Of a DNA stretch of 45,940 bases, positions 38,462-45,940 are shown in pieces. Where the stretch lies: assembly GCF_004405125.1 (NCBI RefSeq), contig NZ_SORX01000015.1, forward strand, positions 1-45,940. The letters are read 5' to 3'. Position 1 is the stretch's first letter. Each line of letters starts with the position of its first letter. Below the pieces are notes generated by a model. It searched no databases and was not told the DNA's origin. It saw only the letters and a list, made by a program, of their open reading frames with translations. The translations under genes were made by a program, and so were the position numbers. This DNA is from Jeotgalibacillus salarius (GTDB lineage: Bacteria; Bacillota; Bacilli; Bacillales; Jeotgalibacillaceae).

Positions 38462-39913
38462 ATGTCTTTATTCGATCATAAACTGGCTGATCTGCACGAT
38501 CTTTTACATAAAAAAGAGATTACGATTGCTGATCTTGTCCGTGAATCATATAAACGTATTGAAGAAGTCGATGGAAAGGTACAGGCCTTCCTTACACTTG
38601 ATGAAGAACGTGCACTTGAACGAGCAGAAGAGCTTCAAAAGAAACTTGGAGCTGACGAAGGACTTCTTTACGGGATGCCAATTGGCGTCAAGGATAACAT
38701 TGTTACAAAAGGTCTTCGTACGACTGCTGCAAGTAAAATCCTTGGGAACTTTGACCCGATTTATAATTCAACTGTTGCAGATAAGTTGCATGCAGCTGAT
38801 GCCATTACGATCGGAAAGCTGAACATGGACGAATTTGCAATGGGATCATCTACTGAGAATTCTCATTTTGCTAAAACAAAGAACCCATGGAATCTTGAAA
38901 CCGTGCCTGGTGGATCTTCAGGTGGTTCTGCAGCTGCAGTTGCAGCAGGAGAAGTGCCATTTTCATTAGGATCTGATACAGGTGGATCAATCCGTCAGCC
39001 AGCTTCATTCTGTGGAGTCGTTGGTCTTAAGCCGACATACGGCCGTGTGTCCCGTTTTGGTCTCATTGCATTTGCATCATCCCTTGACCAGATTGGTCCC
39101 ATCACAACTAGCGTAGAAGATAACGCCTATCTTTTAGAAGCGATTGCAGGACTGGATCCGAATGACTCAACTTCTGCAAACGTTGAAGTGCCAAATTACC
39201 GCAGTGCACTGACTGGTGACATTAAAGGGTTAAAGGTTGCCGTACCTAAAGAATATCTCGGCGACGGTGTAAGCGAAGAAGTACGTCAGTCTGTTCGTGA
39301 GGCGCTCAAGGTGCTTGAAGGACTAGGAGCAACAATTGATGAAGTATCACTTCCTCACTCTAAATACGGCGTAGCAACGTATTACCTGCTGTCTTCTTCT
39401 GAAGCATCAGCGAATCTTGCACGCTTTGACGGCATCCGATACGGCTACCGTGCTGACAATGCGGAAAACCTGATTGACCTTTATAAAAAAACGCGTGCCG
39501 AAGGCTTCGGAGACGAAGTGAAACGCCGTATTATGCTTGGAACTTATGCATTAAGCTCCGGTTACTATGACGCGTATTACAAAAAAGCACAGAAAGTCCG
39601 CACGCTGATTAAGCAGGACTTTGAAAAGGTGTTTGAAGACTATGATGTCATTGTTGGACCAACAACACCTACACCTGCCTTCAAAATTGGTGAGCAGATT
39701 GATGATCCATTAACAATGTATGCGAACGACATTCTGACAATCCCTGTGAATCTTGCTGGCGTACCTGGTATTTCAGTACCTGCAGGTCTTTCTGAAAGCG
39801 GTCTGCCGCTCGGTTTGCAGATTATCGGAAAGCACTTCGATGAGCGCACTGTGTACCGTGTCGCGCACGCATATGAGCAGTCAGCAAACCATAATATGAA
39901 GCCGGAACTGTAG
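38462..39913 (+). CDS. gatA: Asp-tRNA(Asn)/Glu-tRNA(Gln) amidotransferase subunit A
   Basis: GatA is the 483-residue glutaminase subunit of the amidase-signature family. The Ser-cisSer-Lys triad is visible: Lys77 in PIGVKDNI, Ser152 in [14 protein letters not shown] and Ser176 in [11 protein letters not shown]. It supplies ammonia to GatB. AGGAGGG ends 7 nt before ATG 38462; the gene follows gatC by 13 nt. Confidence 0.97.
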   Translation: MSLFDHKLADLHDLLHKKEITIADLVRESYKRIEEVDGKVQAFLTLDEERALERAEELQKKLGADEGLLYGMPIGVKDNIVTKGLRTTAASKILGNFDPIYNSTVADKLHAADAITIGKLNMDEFAMGSSTENSHFAKTKNPWNLETVPGGSSGGSAAAVAAGEVPFSLGSDTGGSIRQPASFCGVVGLKPTYGRVSRFGLIAFASSLDQIGPITTSVEDNAYLLEAIAGLDPNDSTSANVEVPNYRSALTGDIKGLKVAVPKEYLGDGVSEEVRQSVREALKVLEGLGATIDEVSLPHSKYGVATYYLLSSSEASANLARFDGIRYGYRADNAENLIDLYKKTRAEGFGDEVKRRIMLGTYALSSGYYDAYYKKAQKVRTLIKQDFEKVFEDYDVIVGPTTPTPAFKIGEQIDDPLTMYANDILTIPVNLAGVPGISVPAGLSESGLPLGLQIIGKHFDERTVYRVAHAYEQSANHNMKPEL

Positions 39914-39925
39914 GAGGGAGAAGAC

Positions 39926-41359
39926 ATGACAAACTTTGAAACGATTATTGGACTTGAAGTACACGTAGAGTTAAAGACTGATTCAAAAATGTTCTCTCCT
40001 GCACCTGCGCATTTCGGTGCAGAGCCGAACACGAACACAAACGTCGTTGACCTCGGTTACCCAGGCGTACTGCCAGTGATCAACCGACGTGCTGTTGACT
40101 GGGGTATGAAAGCTGCAATGGCGCTGAACTGTGAAATAGCTGAGTACACTAAATTTGACCGTAAAAACTACTTCTATCCGGATAACCCGAAGGCTTACCA
40201 GATTTCGCAATTTGATCAGCCAATCGGTGAACACGGGTGGATTGAAATTGAAGTAGACGGATACAAAAAGAGAATCGGCATTACGCGTCTTCATTTAGAA
40301 GAAGATGCTGGTAAGCTGACACATACAGACAAGGGATATTCTCTAGTCGACTATAACCGTCAGGGAACACCACTGATTGAAATCGTATCAGAGCCGGACT
40401 TAAGAACGCCTGCTGAAGCTTACGCGTATCTTGAGAAGATTAAATCAATCATCCAGTATACAGGTGTTTCTGACTGTAAAATGGAAGAAGGATCTCTTCG
40501 CTGTGATGCAAACATTTCACTTCGCCCGGTTGGACGTGAAGAATTCGGAACAAAAACTGAGCTGAAAAACCTGAACTCATTTAACTTTGTGAAAAAGGGT
40601 CTTGAATTTGAAGAAAAGCGTCAGGAAGAAGTGCTGCTTTCAGGTGGAGAAATCCAGCAGGAATCACGCCGCTTCGATGAATCAACCGGGAAAACACTTC
40701 TGATGCGTGTCAAAGAAGGTTCAGATGACTACCGCTACTTCCCTGAGCCGGATCTTGTATCAATGGTCATTGATGAAGAGTGGAAAGAAAGCGTACGTAA
40801 GACAATCCCGGAACTTCCGGATGCGCGTAAAAAGCGTTATGTAGAAGATCTTGGTCTTCCTGCATACGATGCAATGGTGTTAACGCTGACGAAAGAAATG
40901 TCTGATTTCTTTGAGTTAACGCTTGAGCAGGGAGCAGATGCGAAGCTTTCTTCTAACTGGCTGATGGGTGAAGTTTCGGCTTACCTGAATGCTGAACAGA
41001 AGGAAATTAGTGATACTGAACTTTCGCCACAGGGACTTGCAGGCATGATTAAGCTGATTGAAGATGGCACGATTTCATCTAAGATCGCGAAGAAAGTCTT
41101 CAAGGAACTGATCGAAAAAGGCGGAGATCCAAACAAGATTGTAAAAGATAAAGGTCTTGTGCAGATTTCAGATGGAGGACAACTGCTAGGTTTCGTCACT
41201 GAAGCGCTTGATAATAATCCTCAGTCGATTGAAGACTTCAAGAACGGTAAGGACCGCGCAATTGGTTTCTTAGTCGGACAGATTATGAAAGCATCAAAAG
41301 GACAGGCAAATCCTCCGATGGTGAATAAGCTGCTGATGCAGGAGATTAAGAAGCGGTAA
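39926..41359 (+). CDS. gatB: Asp-tRNA(Asn)/Glu-tRNA(Gln) amidotransferase subunit B
   Basis: GatB is the 477-residue kinase/amidotransferase subunit that activates misacylated Glu-tRNA(Gln) with ATP. It begins [19 protein letters not shown], contains the LHLEEDAGK and [17 protein letters not shown] signature blocks (about 121-155), and ends in the YqeY-like tail domain. It is the last gene of gatCAB, with a strong terminator 20 nt after the stop. Confidence 0.97.
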   Translation: MTNFETIIGLEVHVELKTDSKMFSPAPAHFGAEPNTNTNVVDLGYPGVLPVINRRAVDWGMKAAMALNCEIAEYTKFDRKNYFYPDNPKAYQISQFDQPIGEHGWIEIEVDGYKKRIGITRLHLEEDAGKLTHTDKGYSLVDYNRQGTPLIEIVSEPDLRTPAEAYAYLEKIKSIIQYTGVSDCKMEEGSLRCDANISLRPVGREEFGTKTELKNLNSFNFVKKGLEFEEKRQEEVLLSGGEIQQESRRFDESTGKTLLMRVKEGSDDYRYFPEPDLVSMVIDEEWKESVRKTIPELPDARKKRYVEDLGLPAYDAMVLTLTKEMSDFFELTLEQGADAKLSSNWLMGEVSAYLNAEQKEISDTELSPQGLAGMIKLIEDGTISSKIAKKVFKELIEKGGDPNKIVKDKGLVQISDGGQLLGFVTEALDNNPQSIEDFKNGKDRAIGFLVGQIMKASKGQANPPMVNKLLMQEIKKR

Positions 41360-41378
41360 TACAAAATAGAGATGAATG

Positions 41379-41409
41379 ATCCCGGTGAGAGTTGTCGCCG
41401 GGATTTTTT
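41379..41409 (+). terminator. Terminator of gatCAB
   Basis: ATCCCGGTGA / TCGCCGGGAT stem (one T-G pair) with a short loop and six T. Confidence 0.92.
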
Positions 41410-41432
41410 ATTGTGCGTAAGTTGAGAGAGCC

Positions 41433-41545
41433 GTTTGTGGGAGGGAGGGGTTGTGAGTTCGGGGCGGAGATTTGTGAGTTCAGTGTGAGGATTTGTAAGC
41501 TTGGGTGGAGAATTCATGAGTCTAGGTGCAGGATTTATGAGCTCA
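41433..41545. repeat. Tandem array with exact 21-bp period (five degenerate units)
   Basis: The motif TGAG(T/C)TC recurs with its TGAG (one copy TAAG) at 41454, 41475, 41496, 41517 and 41538, exactly 21 bp apart with no insertions or deletions. Flanking bases GGAGGATTTG are also partly repeated. The units have drifted in sequence while keeping their phase. A minus-strand frame across it (41221-41517) reads a seven-residue peptide repeat but runs through the gatB terminator and antisense to gatB, and is not called. Confidence 0.75.
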
Positions 41546-41691
41546 AAAATTAATTTGACAGTTCAGTGACAAATTACTCATCTATACAATGGGAATTTGT
41601 AATATCACACACACAATCACGGCACATTTCACAGGCAATTCATTCGAATAAAAAGTGCCTTTATGAGATGCTGAAAAACGAGGTGATTAAC

Positions 41692-42264
41692 ATGACGAAT
41701 TTAAATAGCTGGTTTGAAAAAGGATTAACAGCTGAAGAGTATCAAAGTCAGATGGAGTCACATAAGGAAAATATGTCAAAAGTATATGAAGAGTTTTCGG
41801 TACCAGTCGAGGACGAAGCAATTCTTGAACAGTTAAAGGAACAAAAGCTGCGTGCGATTGTGATTACTGAGGACTGGTGCGGGGATGCGATGATGAATAA
41901 TCCTATACTCCTGAAGCTTTCTGAGCATGCAGGGATTGACGTGCGGTTTGTTTTGAGAGACAGCAACCTTGAATTAATGGATCAATACCTGACTAACGGT
42001 AAGTCACGGGCTATACCTATTTTTGTATTCATTGACCAGAATGGAAATGAAGTTGCAAAGTGGGGACCAAGAGCAGCGAAAGTCCAGGCATTTGTGGATG
42101 AATCAAGATCTAATCTGCCAGCCAAAGAAGATCCTGCATTCAAAGATGGACAGAAGCTCATGATTAAACAGCTTACGGCTGCTTACACTGAAAGAGAAGA
42201 TTTTTGGACAGATGTATATCATGAGCTAAAAGAGGAACTCGCTATGGTAAAAACCGTTAAATAA
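41692..42264 (+). CDS. Thioredoxin-like family protein (Thioredoxin_9 type)
   Basis: The 190-residue protein has a thioredoxin fold: AIVITEDWCGDAMMNNP at about 55-71 occupies the active-site position and AIPIFVFIDQNG provides the cis-Pro strand (about 115). Only one cysteine (Cys63) remains; the CxxC partner is replaced (WCGDA), so it cannot act as an ordinary dithiol oxidoreductase. Function is unknown. ATG 41692, with GAGGTGAT at 41680-41687, was preferred over an upstream start at 41566, which has no ribosome binding site. Confidence 0.8.
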   Translation: MTNLNSWFEKGLTAEEYQSQMESHKENMSKVYEEFSVPVEDEAILEQLKEQKLRAIVITEDWCGDAMMNNPILLKLSEHAGIDVRFVLRDSNLELMDQYLTNGKSRAIPIFVFIDQNGNEVAKWGPRAAKVQAFVDESRSNLPAKEDPAFKDGQKLMIKQLTAAYTEREDFWTDVYHELKEELAMVKTVK

Positions 42265-42275
42265 CGATATGATAA

Positions 42276-42307
42276 GAATAAGCCAACATACAGGCTTATT
42301 CTTTTTT
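42276..42307 (+). terminator. Terminator after the thioredoxin-like gene
   Basis: A perfect 9-bp stem GAATAAGCC / GGCTTATTC followed by TTTTTT. Confidence 0.92.
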
Positions 42308-42308
42308 G

Positions 42309-42336
42309 TTTACATACATTTAAAAGTGATTATAAT
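42309..42336 (+). promoter_or_regulatory. Sigma-A promoter of the lipid kinase gene
   Basis: TTTACA (42309-42314) and TATAAT (42331-42336) are 16 nt apart, about 40 nt before ATG 42377, and directly after the preceding terminator. Confidence 0.75.
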
Positions 42337-42376
42337 TTTATAGTATGGGCAATTTACAAAAGGCAGGCTGAATAAT

Positions 42377-43357
42377 ATGAAACGAGCTAGAATTATTTAT
42401 AATCCGACTTCAGGACGTGAGATTTTCAGACGACACCTTCCTGAAGTATTAATGAAATTAGAACAGGCAGGCTATGAAACTTCATGTCATGCCACTACTT
42501 GTGCAGGGGATGCGTCTGTGGCTGCTGCAGCTGCGGCAGAACGTGGATTTGATTTGATCATTGCATCAGGTGGAGACGGGACGCTGAACGAAGTCGTTAA
42601 CGGACTTGCTGAAAAGCCGAATCGTCCGAAACTTGGTTTGATTCCAATGGGTACCACGAATGATTTCGCACGTGCGCTGCATATTCCGCGAGACATTGAA
42701 GATGCGCTGGATATCATTATTAAAGGTGATACAATTCCTGTTGATATCGGCAGAATGAACGATAAGTACTTTATTAATATCGCTGGCGGTGGGCGTATCA
42801 CTGAACTGACATATGAAGTCCCAAGCAGGCTGAAGACGGTACTTGGTCAGCTGGCATATTACCTGAAAGGGATCGAGATGCTGCCATCCTTCAAACCGAC
42901 AAATGTCCGGATTGAATATGATGGAAAAGTATTTGAGGGCGAGGTTATGCTGTTTTTAATTGGGCTGACGAATTCAGTCGGTGGTTTTGAAAAACTGGCA
43001 CCTGATTCTTCAATTAATGATGGTTTGTTTACACTGATGTTTTTAAAGAAAACGAATATGGCAGAAACCATCCGGGTCATTTCACTGGCCCTTCGCGGTG
43101 AGCACCTGCATGATCCCCATCTTGAATATGTAAAAGCAAATCACATCAAAGTAACTTCACAGGAAACCGTTCAGCTGAATCTGGACGGAGAGTTTGGCGG
43201 ACTGCTTCCGGCAGAATTCCAGAACCTGTACCGTCATCTGAACGTATGTGCGCCGCTTGATAAGCTGCGAAAAGAAGATCGTGTGGATCAGGATAAAAAT
43301 GTAGTGCTGAAGAACAGTTTGATTGATGAAGAAGATGAGATTAGAAGTGATAAATAA
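42377..43357 (+). CDS. dagK: Diacylglycerol kinase (DgkB/YerQ type)
   Basis: This 326-residue member of the DAGK catalytic/YegS family phosphorylates diacylglycerol to phosphatidic acid, recycling lipid released by lipoteichoic acid synthesis. It has IYNPTSGRE (7-15), the nucleotide loop SGGDGTLNEVVNGL (64-77), PMGTTNDFARAL (about 91-102) and LNLDGEFGG near the C terminus. gatB followed by this gene and rlmCD mirrors B. subtilis gatB-yerQ-yefA, with extra genes inserted here. The ribosome binding site (AAAAGG/AGGCAG) is weak. Confidence 0.93.
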   Translation: MKRARIIYNPTSGREIFRRHLPEVLMKLEQAGYETSCHATTCAGDASVAAAAAAERGFDLIIASGGDGTLNEVVNGLAEKPNRPKLGLIPMGTTNDFARALHIPRDIEDALDIIIKGDTIPVDIGRMNDKYFINIAGGGRITELTYEVPSRLKTVLGQLAYYLKGIEMLPSFKPTNVRIEYDGKVFEGEVMLFLIGLTNSVGGFEKLAPDSSINDGLFTLMFLKKTNMAETIRVISLALRGEHLHDPHLEYVKANHIKVTSQETVQLNLDGEFGGLLPAEFQNLYRHLNVCAPLDKLRKEDRVDQDKNVVLKNSLIDEEDEIRSDK

Positions 43358-43359
43358 GA

Positions 43360-43389
43360 AAAGACCCGGCGATTTTTCGCCGGGTCTTT
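43360..43389. terminator. Bidirectional terminator between dagK and the Nudix gene
   Basis: AAAGACCCGGCGA / TCGCCGGGTCTTT, a 13-bp stem with a 4-nt loop, lies between convergent genes. Confidence 0.93.
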
Positions 43390-43398
43390 CTTTCGTTA

Positions 43399-43848
43399 TT
43401 AAACCTGCTCCAGCCAATCAACTGCATTATCCATATCAGCTGCAAGTTTTGATGCATCTTCAATTGGTCTCCATTCAAAATGGAACTTAAGTCCATCATC
43501 TTTTCCATCGCTTTCTACTGTATAATCCCATTCGTTTTCAACTGGGCGTTTTAATGATAAATGGAAGAAGTTGCGTTCGTAGTATTTTGAGCGGTCCTCT
43601 GAATAGTACATGTGTTTGTGGAGTTTCCCCTGTAGTAGCAGTTCATTTCTCTTCAAGCCTGTTTCTTCTTCAATTTCTCGATAAAGTGCATCGATCAGCA
43701 GTTCATCGTCTTCAACTCCTCCACCAGGTACCTGAAGGCCAGCTGATGGGTGATCTTTTTGCGAAAAGACAAGCAGTTCAGTCTTTCCGTCAATTTCGCG
43801 CGTGATATAAGCAAGTACTTTCTGTTTTACGATTGGTGAATGTCCCAT
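43399..43848 (-). CDS. Nudix hydrolase
   Basis: The 149-residue protein has a complete Nudix box at 43-65: G-x5-E-x7-REIEEETGL, with Glu61 and Glu62 as metal ligands. Such enzymes cleave nucleoside diphosphates linked to another group; the substrate is not predictable. GGAGG lies 7 nt before ATG 43848. It is monocistronic and convergent with dagK. Confidence 0.9.
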   Translation of the reverse strand: MGHSPIVKQKVLAYITREIDGKTELLVFSQKDHPSAGLQVPGGGVEDDELLIDALYREIEEETGLKRNELLLQGKLHKHMYYSEDRSKYYERNFFHLSLKRPVENEWDYTVESDGKDDGLKFHFEWRPIEDASKLAADMDNAVDWLEQV

Positions 43849-44023
43849 ATCGCTTCCTCCTTAATTAGAATATTTTGAATAAAAAGAATAGTTTCTCTAG
43901 TTTACACACAATGATGAAAAAAATCAAGCTCATTTTGGTAATTATATGTATACCCCTTATAGGGTATGAGTAAACATTATTAACACTAAATTAAATTAGA
44001 AAAAAAGCTATTCAGTGGGAATC

Positions 44024-44156
44024 GCTGAACCTTTCCGTTGCGAACTGCGCTTTCCGCGGACGAACGCCCGGGGCAGGGCAGAAAACCACTGCCCTGCGGG
44101 GTCTCGAACGATCGTTTTTTAAGCAGGAGTCTCCGTTCACCACTCCAAGGTTCAGC
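44024..44156 (-). repeat. Dispersed structured repeat, copy H (long form, type 2 centre)
   Basis: This 133-bp copy has perfect arms GCTGAACCTT / AAGGTTCAGC (10 of 10) whose sequence differs entirely from the other copies. The internal stem is GAAC / GTTC instead of GGCGG / CCGCC. The centre shares AACGATCGTT, AGACCCCGCAG, GCAGTGGTTTTCTGC and GCGTTCGTCCGCGGAAAG with copies D and G. Confidence 0.85.
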
Positions 44157-44195
44157 TGAGTGATCGTCCTTTAAATAAAGTGCTTGTTAAATTTG

Positions 44196-44330
44196 GCTGT
44201 TGATTTCCGCTTCAGGGGGAACGCTTTCCGCAGGGCGTGCGGTGAGCCTCCTCGACGCTGCGCGTCTGTGGGGTCTCACCTGTCACGCTTCTCCTGCTGG
44301 AGTCGTCCCCCTTCCGCTCCAATCACCAGC
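44196..44330 (-). repeat. Dispersed structured repeat, copy I (long form, type 1 centre)
   Basis: This 135-bp copy has arms GCTGTTGATT / AATCACCAGC. The second stem is GGGGG / CCCCC. The central stem reads GGTGAG / CTCACC where copies B and C have GCTGAG / CTCAGC, and the inner hairpin is GACGCGCAGCGTC instead of GAGCTTTAGCTC. Both are compensatory replacements. Confidence 0.87.
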
Positions 44331-44390
44331 TGTGCTAAAACAATATTGGGCTTTAACATAACCTTAAATAAAGATACTATTACTAAAATT

Positions 44391-44421
44391 TTGAGTAACG
44401 ATGATTAAAATATGCTACAAT
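44391..44421 (+). promoter_or_regulatory. Candidate promoter of rlmCD
   Basis: TACAAT (44416-44421) is preceded by TGC (extended -10). TTGAGT (44391-44396) lies 19 nt upstream. The start would be about 30 nt before ATG 44459. Confidence 0.5.
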
Positions 44422-44458
44422 TATGGGCAGCGATTCTAACGAAGAGGGCGATTAAAAG

Positions 44459-45841
44459 ATGACGAAAAAGCAGGCATTACCTGTTAAGAAGAATGATACT
44501 GTAACAGTGACAATAGAGGATTTAACACATGAAGGACACGGCGTTGGGAAGGTGGATGGCTATCCGCTGTTTATTCCAATGACGCTTCCTGATGAAGAAG
44601 TAAAAGTGAAGGTGCTAAAAACGACAAAGAACTTCGGTTTCGGCAAGCTTGAAGAGATGGTGCAGGCAAGTGACGACAGAACTGAACCGCCATGCCCTGT
44701 CTATGACCGCTGCGGCGGGTGCCAGCTTCAGCACTTCAGTTATGAAGGCCAGCTGAAGGCGAAGCAGAAGCAGGTGCAGGATGTGCTTGAGCGGATCGGT
44801 AAGATTAAAGATGTACCTGTTCATCCGACGCTCGGTATGAAAGACCCATGGCGTTACCGGAATAAAAGTCAGATCCCTGTCGGCAGTGAGAGCGGCAGGG
44901 TCATTGCAGGTTTTTATGCAACAAGAAGTCATCGGATTGTAGACACTGATATATGTCTGATCCAAGAGGAAATCAGTGATCGCGTTATGAATACTGTGAA
45001 GCAGGAAGCTGACCGTTTTGGCATTCAGCCTTATGATGAAGAGCGACATAAGGGTGTGCTGCGCCACGTGGTTGTGCGTTATGGCCGTACATCAGGAGAA
45101 GTGATGGTTGTGCTTGTCACACGAACTAAGCACCTGCCGCATGCTGAAGATCTGATCGCTGTTTTACGTGAAAAAGTACCTGGGTTAAAATCAGTCGTTC
45201 ATAATATTAACGATCAGCGTACAAATGTCATTCTTGGTAACAAGGGACAGACAATCTGGGGCAGTGATGTGATTTATGATTCCATTGGCGAAGTAAAGTT
45301 TGCCATCTCAGCACGAAGCTTTTACCAGATCAATCCCGTGCAGACAGAAGTACTTTATCAAAAAGCGCTTGAATACGCACAGCTGACTGGAGAAGAATCA
45401 GTGATTGATGCTTACTGTGGAATCGGGACGATCTCACTCTTTTTAGCACAAAAAGCGAAAAAAGTATTTGGCGTTGAAATCATCAGACAGGCGATTGAGG
45501 ATGCAAAAGCAAATGCAGAGCTGAATGGATTCAGCAATACTGAATTTGAAGCGGGACCGGCAGAAGAAGTCATTCCTGCATGGCATAAAAAAGGCAACCA
45601 GGCAGACGTCATCGTAGTCGATCCACCGAGAAAAGGCTGTGATCAGGCGCTGCTTGATACAATGCTTGCGATGAAGCCAAAGCGGATTGTTTATGTATCC
45701 TGTAACCCGGCGACACTGGCAAGAGATTTGAGAATTCTTGAAGATGGTGGATATCAGACGCAGGAAGTGCAGCCTGTGGATATGTTTCCACAGACGAGTC
45801 ACGTGGAGTGCTGTTCACTACTTGTTAGAAAAGATAAATAA
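44459..45841 (+). CDS. rlmCD: 23S rRNA (uracil-C5)-methyltransferase RlmCD (YefA)
   Basis: This 460-residue RumA/TrmA-family enzyme methylates uracils of 23S rRNA (positions 747 and 1939 in the dual-specific Gram-positive form). A TRAM RNA-binding domain (about 10-68) comes first. The iron-sulphur cysteines are Cys79, Cys85 and Cys88 in CPVYDRCGGC, plus a fourth near 168 (DICLIQ). The SAM domain has DAYCGIGTISLF and VDPPRKGCD, and the catalytic Cys is in YVSCNPATLARD. Repeat copies H and I lie upstream. Confidence 0.95.
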   Translation: MTKKQALPVKKNDTVTVTIEDLTHEGHGVGKVDGYPLFIPMTLPDEEVKVKVLKTTKNFGFGKLEEMVQASDDRTEPPCPVYDRCGGCQLQHFSYEGQLKAKQKQVQDVLERIGKIKDVPVHPTLGMKDPWRYRNKSQIPVGSESGRVIAGFYATRSHRIVDTDICLIQEEISDRVMNTVKQEADRFGIQPYDEERHKGVLRHVVVRYGRTSGEVMVVLVTRTKHLPHAEDLIAVLREKVPGLKSVVHNINDQRTNVILGNKGQTIWGSDVIYDSIGEVKFAISARSFYQINPVQTEVLYQKALEYAQLTGEESVIDAYCGIGTISLFLAQKAKKVFGVEIIRQAIEDAKANAELNGFSNTEFEAGPAEEVIPAWHKKGNQADVIVVDPPRKGCDQALLDTMLAMKPKRIVYVSCNPATLARDLRILEDGGYQTQEVQPVDMFPQTSHVECCSLLVRKDK

Positions 45842-45860
45842 GAGATTTAATGGTGAATAA

Positions 45861-45888
45861 GAGCCTTTCCTATATGGAAAGGCTCTTC
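45861..45888 (+). terminator. Terminator-like hairpin after rlmCD
   Basis: GAGCCTTTCC / GGAAAGGCTC is a perfect 10-bp stem with a 5-nt loop, but the following sequence (TTCAG) is poor in T, so termination may be weak. Confidence 0.65.
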
Positions 45889-45940
45889 AGACTGTTGAAA
45901 TTCTAAAATATGTATATAACCAATAAAATAAACCATTCAT

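Larger units (their letters stand above)
43849..44458. other. Divergent intergenic region with two repeat copies
   Basis: This 610-nt gap between the Nudix gene (minus) and rlmCD (plus) holds repeat copies H and I in the same (inverted) orientation. A short A/T-rich leader for each flanking gene remains. A 74-codon open frame at 44184 lies across copy I and is an artefact. Confidence 0.7.

Noticed and set aside
41221-41517. 98-codon minus-strand frame with a seven-residue repeat
   Set aside because: It covers the gatB 3' end in antisense and its terminator. The peptide repeat is simply the 21-bp array read in frame, and no ribosome binding site is present.

Overview
The window comes from a low-to-moderate GC Gram-positive chromosome of the order Bacillales (Bacillaceae/Planococcaceae-like; the genus is not determined). 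Gene order follows the Bacillus subtilis yebE-yebG-purEKBCSQLFMNHD ... yerA-yerC-pcrB-pcrA-ligA-yerH ... gatCAB-yerQ-yefA neighbourhood. Extra blocks lie between these segments: sinI/sinR, glg, putP, yueI, a thioredoxin-like gene and a Nudix gene. No phage, IS element, tRNA or CRISPR array was seen.

Layout. 1-90: the 3' end of a 5S rRNA gene and its terminator. 90-2206: a probably sigma-B-driven DJ-1/PfpI gene and a convergent Gfo/Idh/MocA oxidoreductase. 2368-3112: yebE and yebG. 3097-3367: the pur control region, with two opposed PurBoxes, a consensus sigma-A promoter and a guanine riboswitch with a readable terminator/antiterminator switch. 3518-17008: twelve purine genes that make IMP from PRPP, plus PurB. 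They fall into four tightly overlapping blocks (purEKB, purCSQLF, purMNH, purD). 17099-18230: a small zinc-ribbon gene, then a cyclic-di-GMP-I riboswitch directly upstream of a 48-residue SinI-like antirepressor, facing a SinR-like repressor gene. 18688-27358: a YerA adenine-deaminase-like gene, yerC, pcrB, and pcrA-ligA-camS behind a promoter carrying LexA-box-like sequences. 27391-35282: the glycogen operon glgBCDAP on the minus strand. 35665-37164: putP. 37561-41359: yueI and gatCAB. 41692-45841: a thioredoxin-like gene, a DgkB-type lipid kinase, a Nudix hydrolase and rlmCD.

Two things stand out. First, the c-di-GMP-I aptamer sits about 40 nt before sinI, and sinR is convergent with it. 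In B. subtilis sinI and sinR are tandem and sinI is driven by Spo0A~P. This arrangement would feed c-di-GMP directly into the SinI/SinR biofilm-motility switch. Second, nine copies of a structured intergenic repeat (75-135 bp) occur. Their terminal and internal stems differ in sequence between copies but stay complementary, and they occupy exactly the non-overlapping junctions of the pur operon and several other gaps. Smaller points are a terminator between purH and purD, a 21-bp-period repeat array after gatB, and LexA-like boxes at pcrA.

All calls come from reading the sequence by eye and from remembered family features. No database search or folding program was run.
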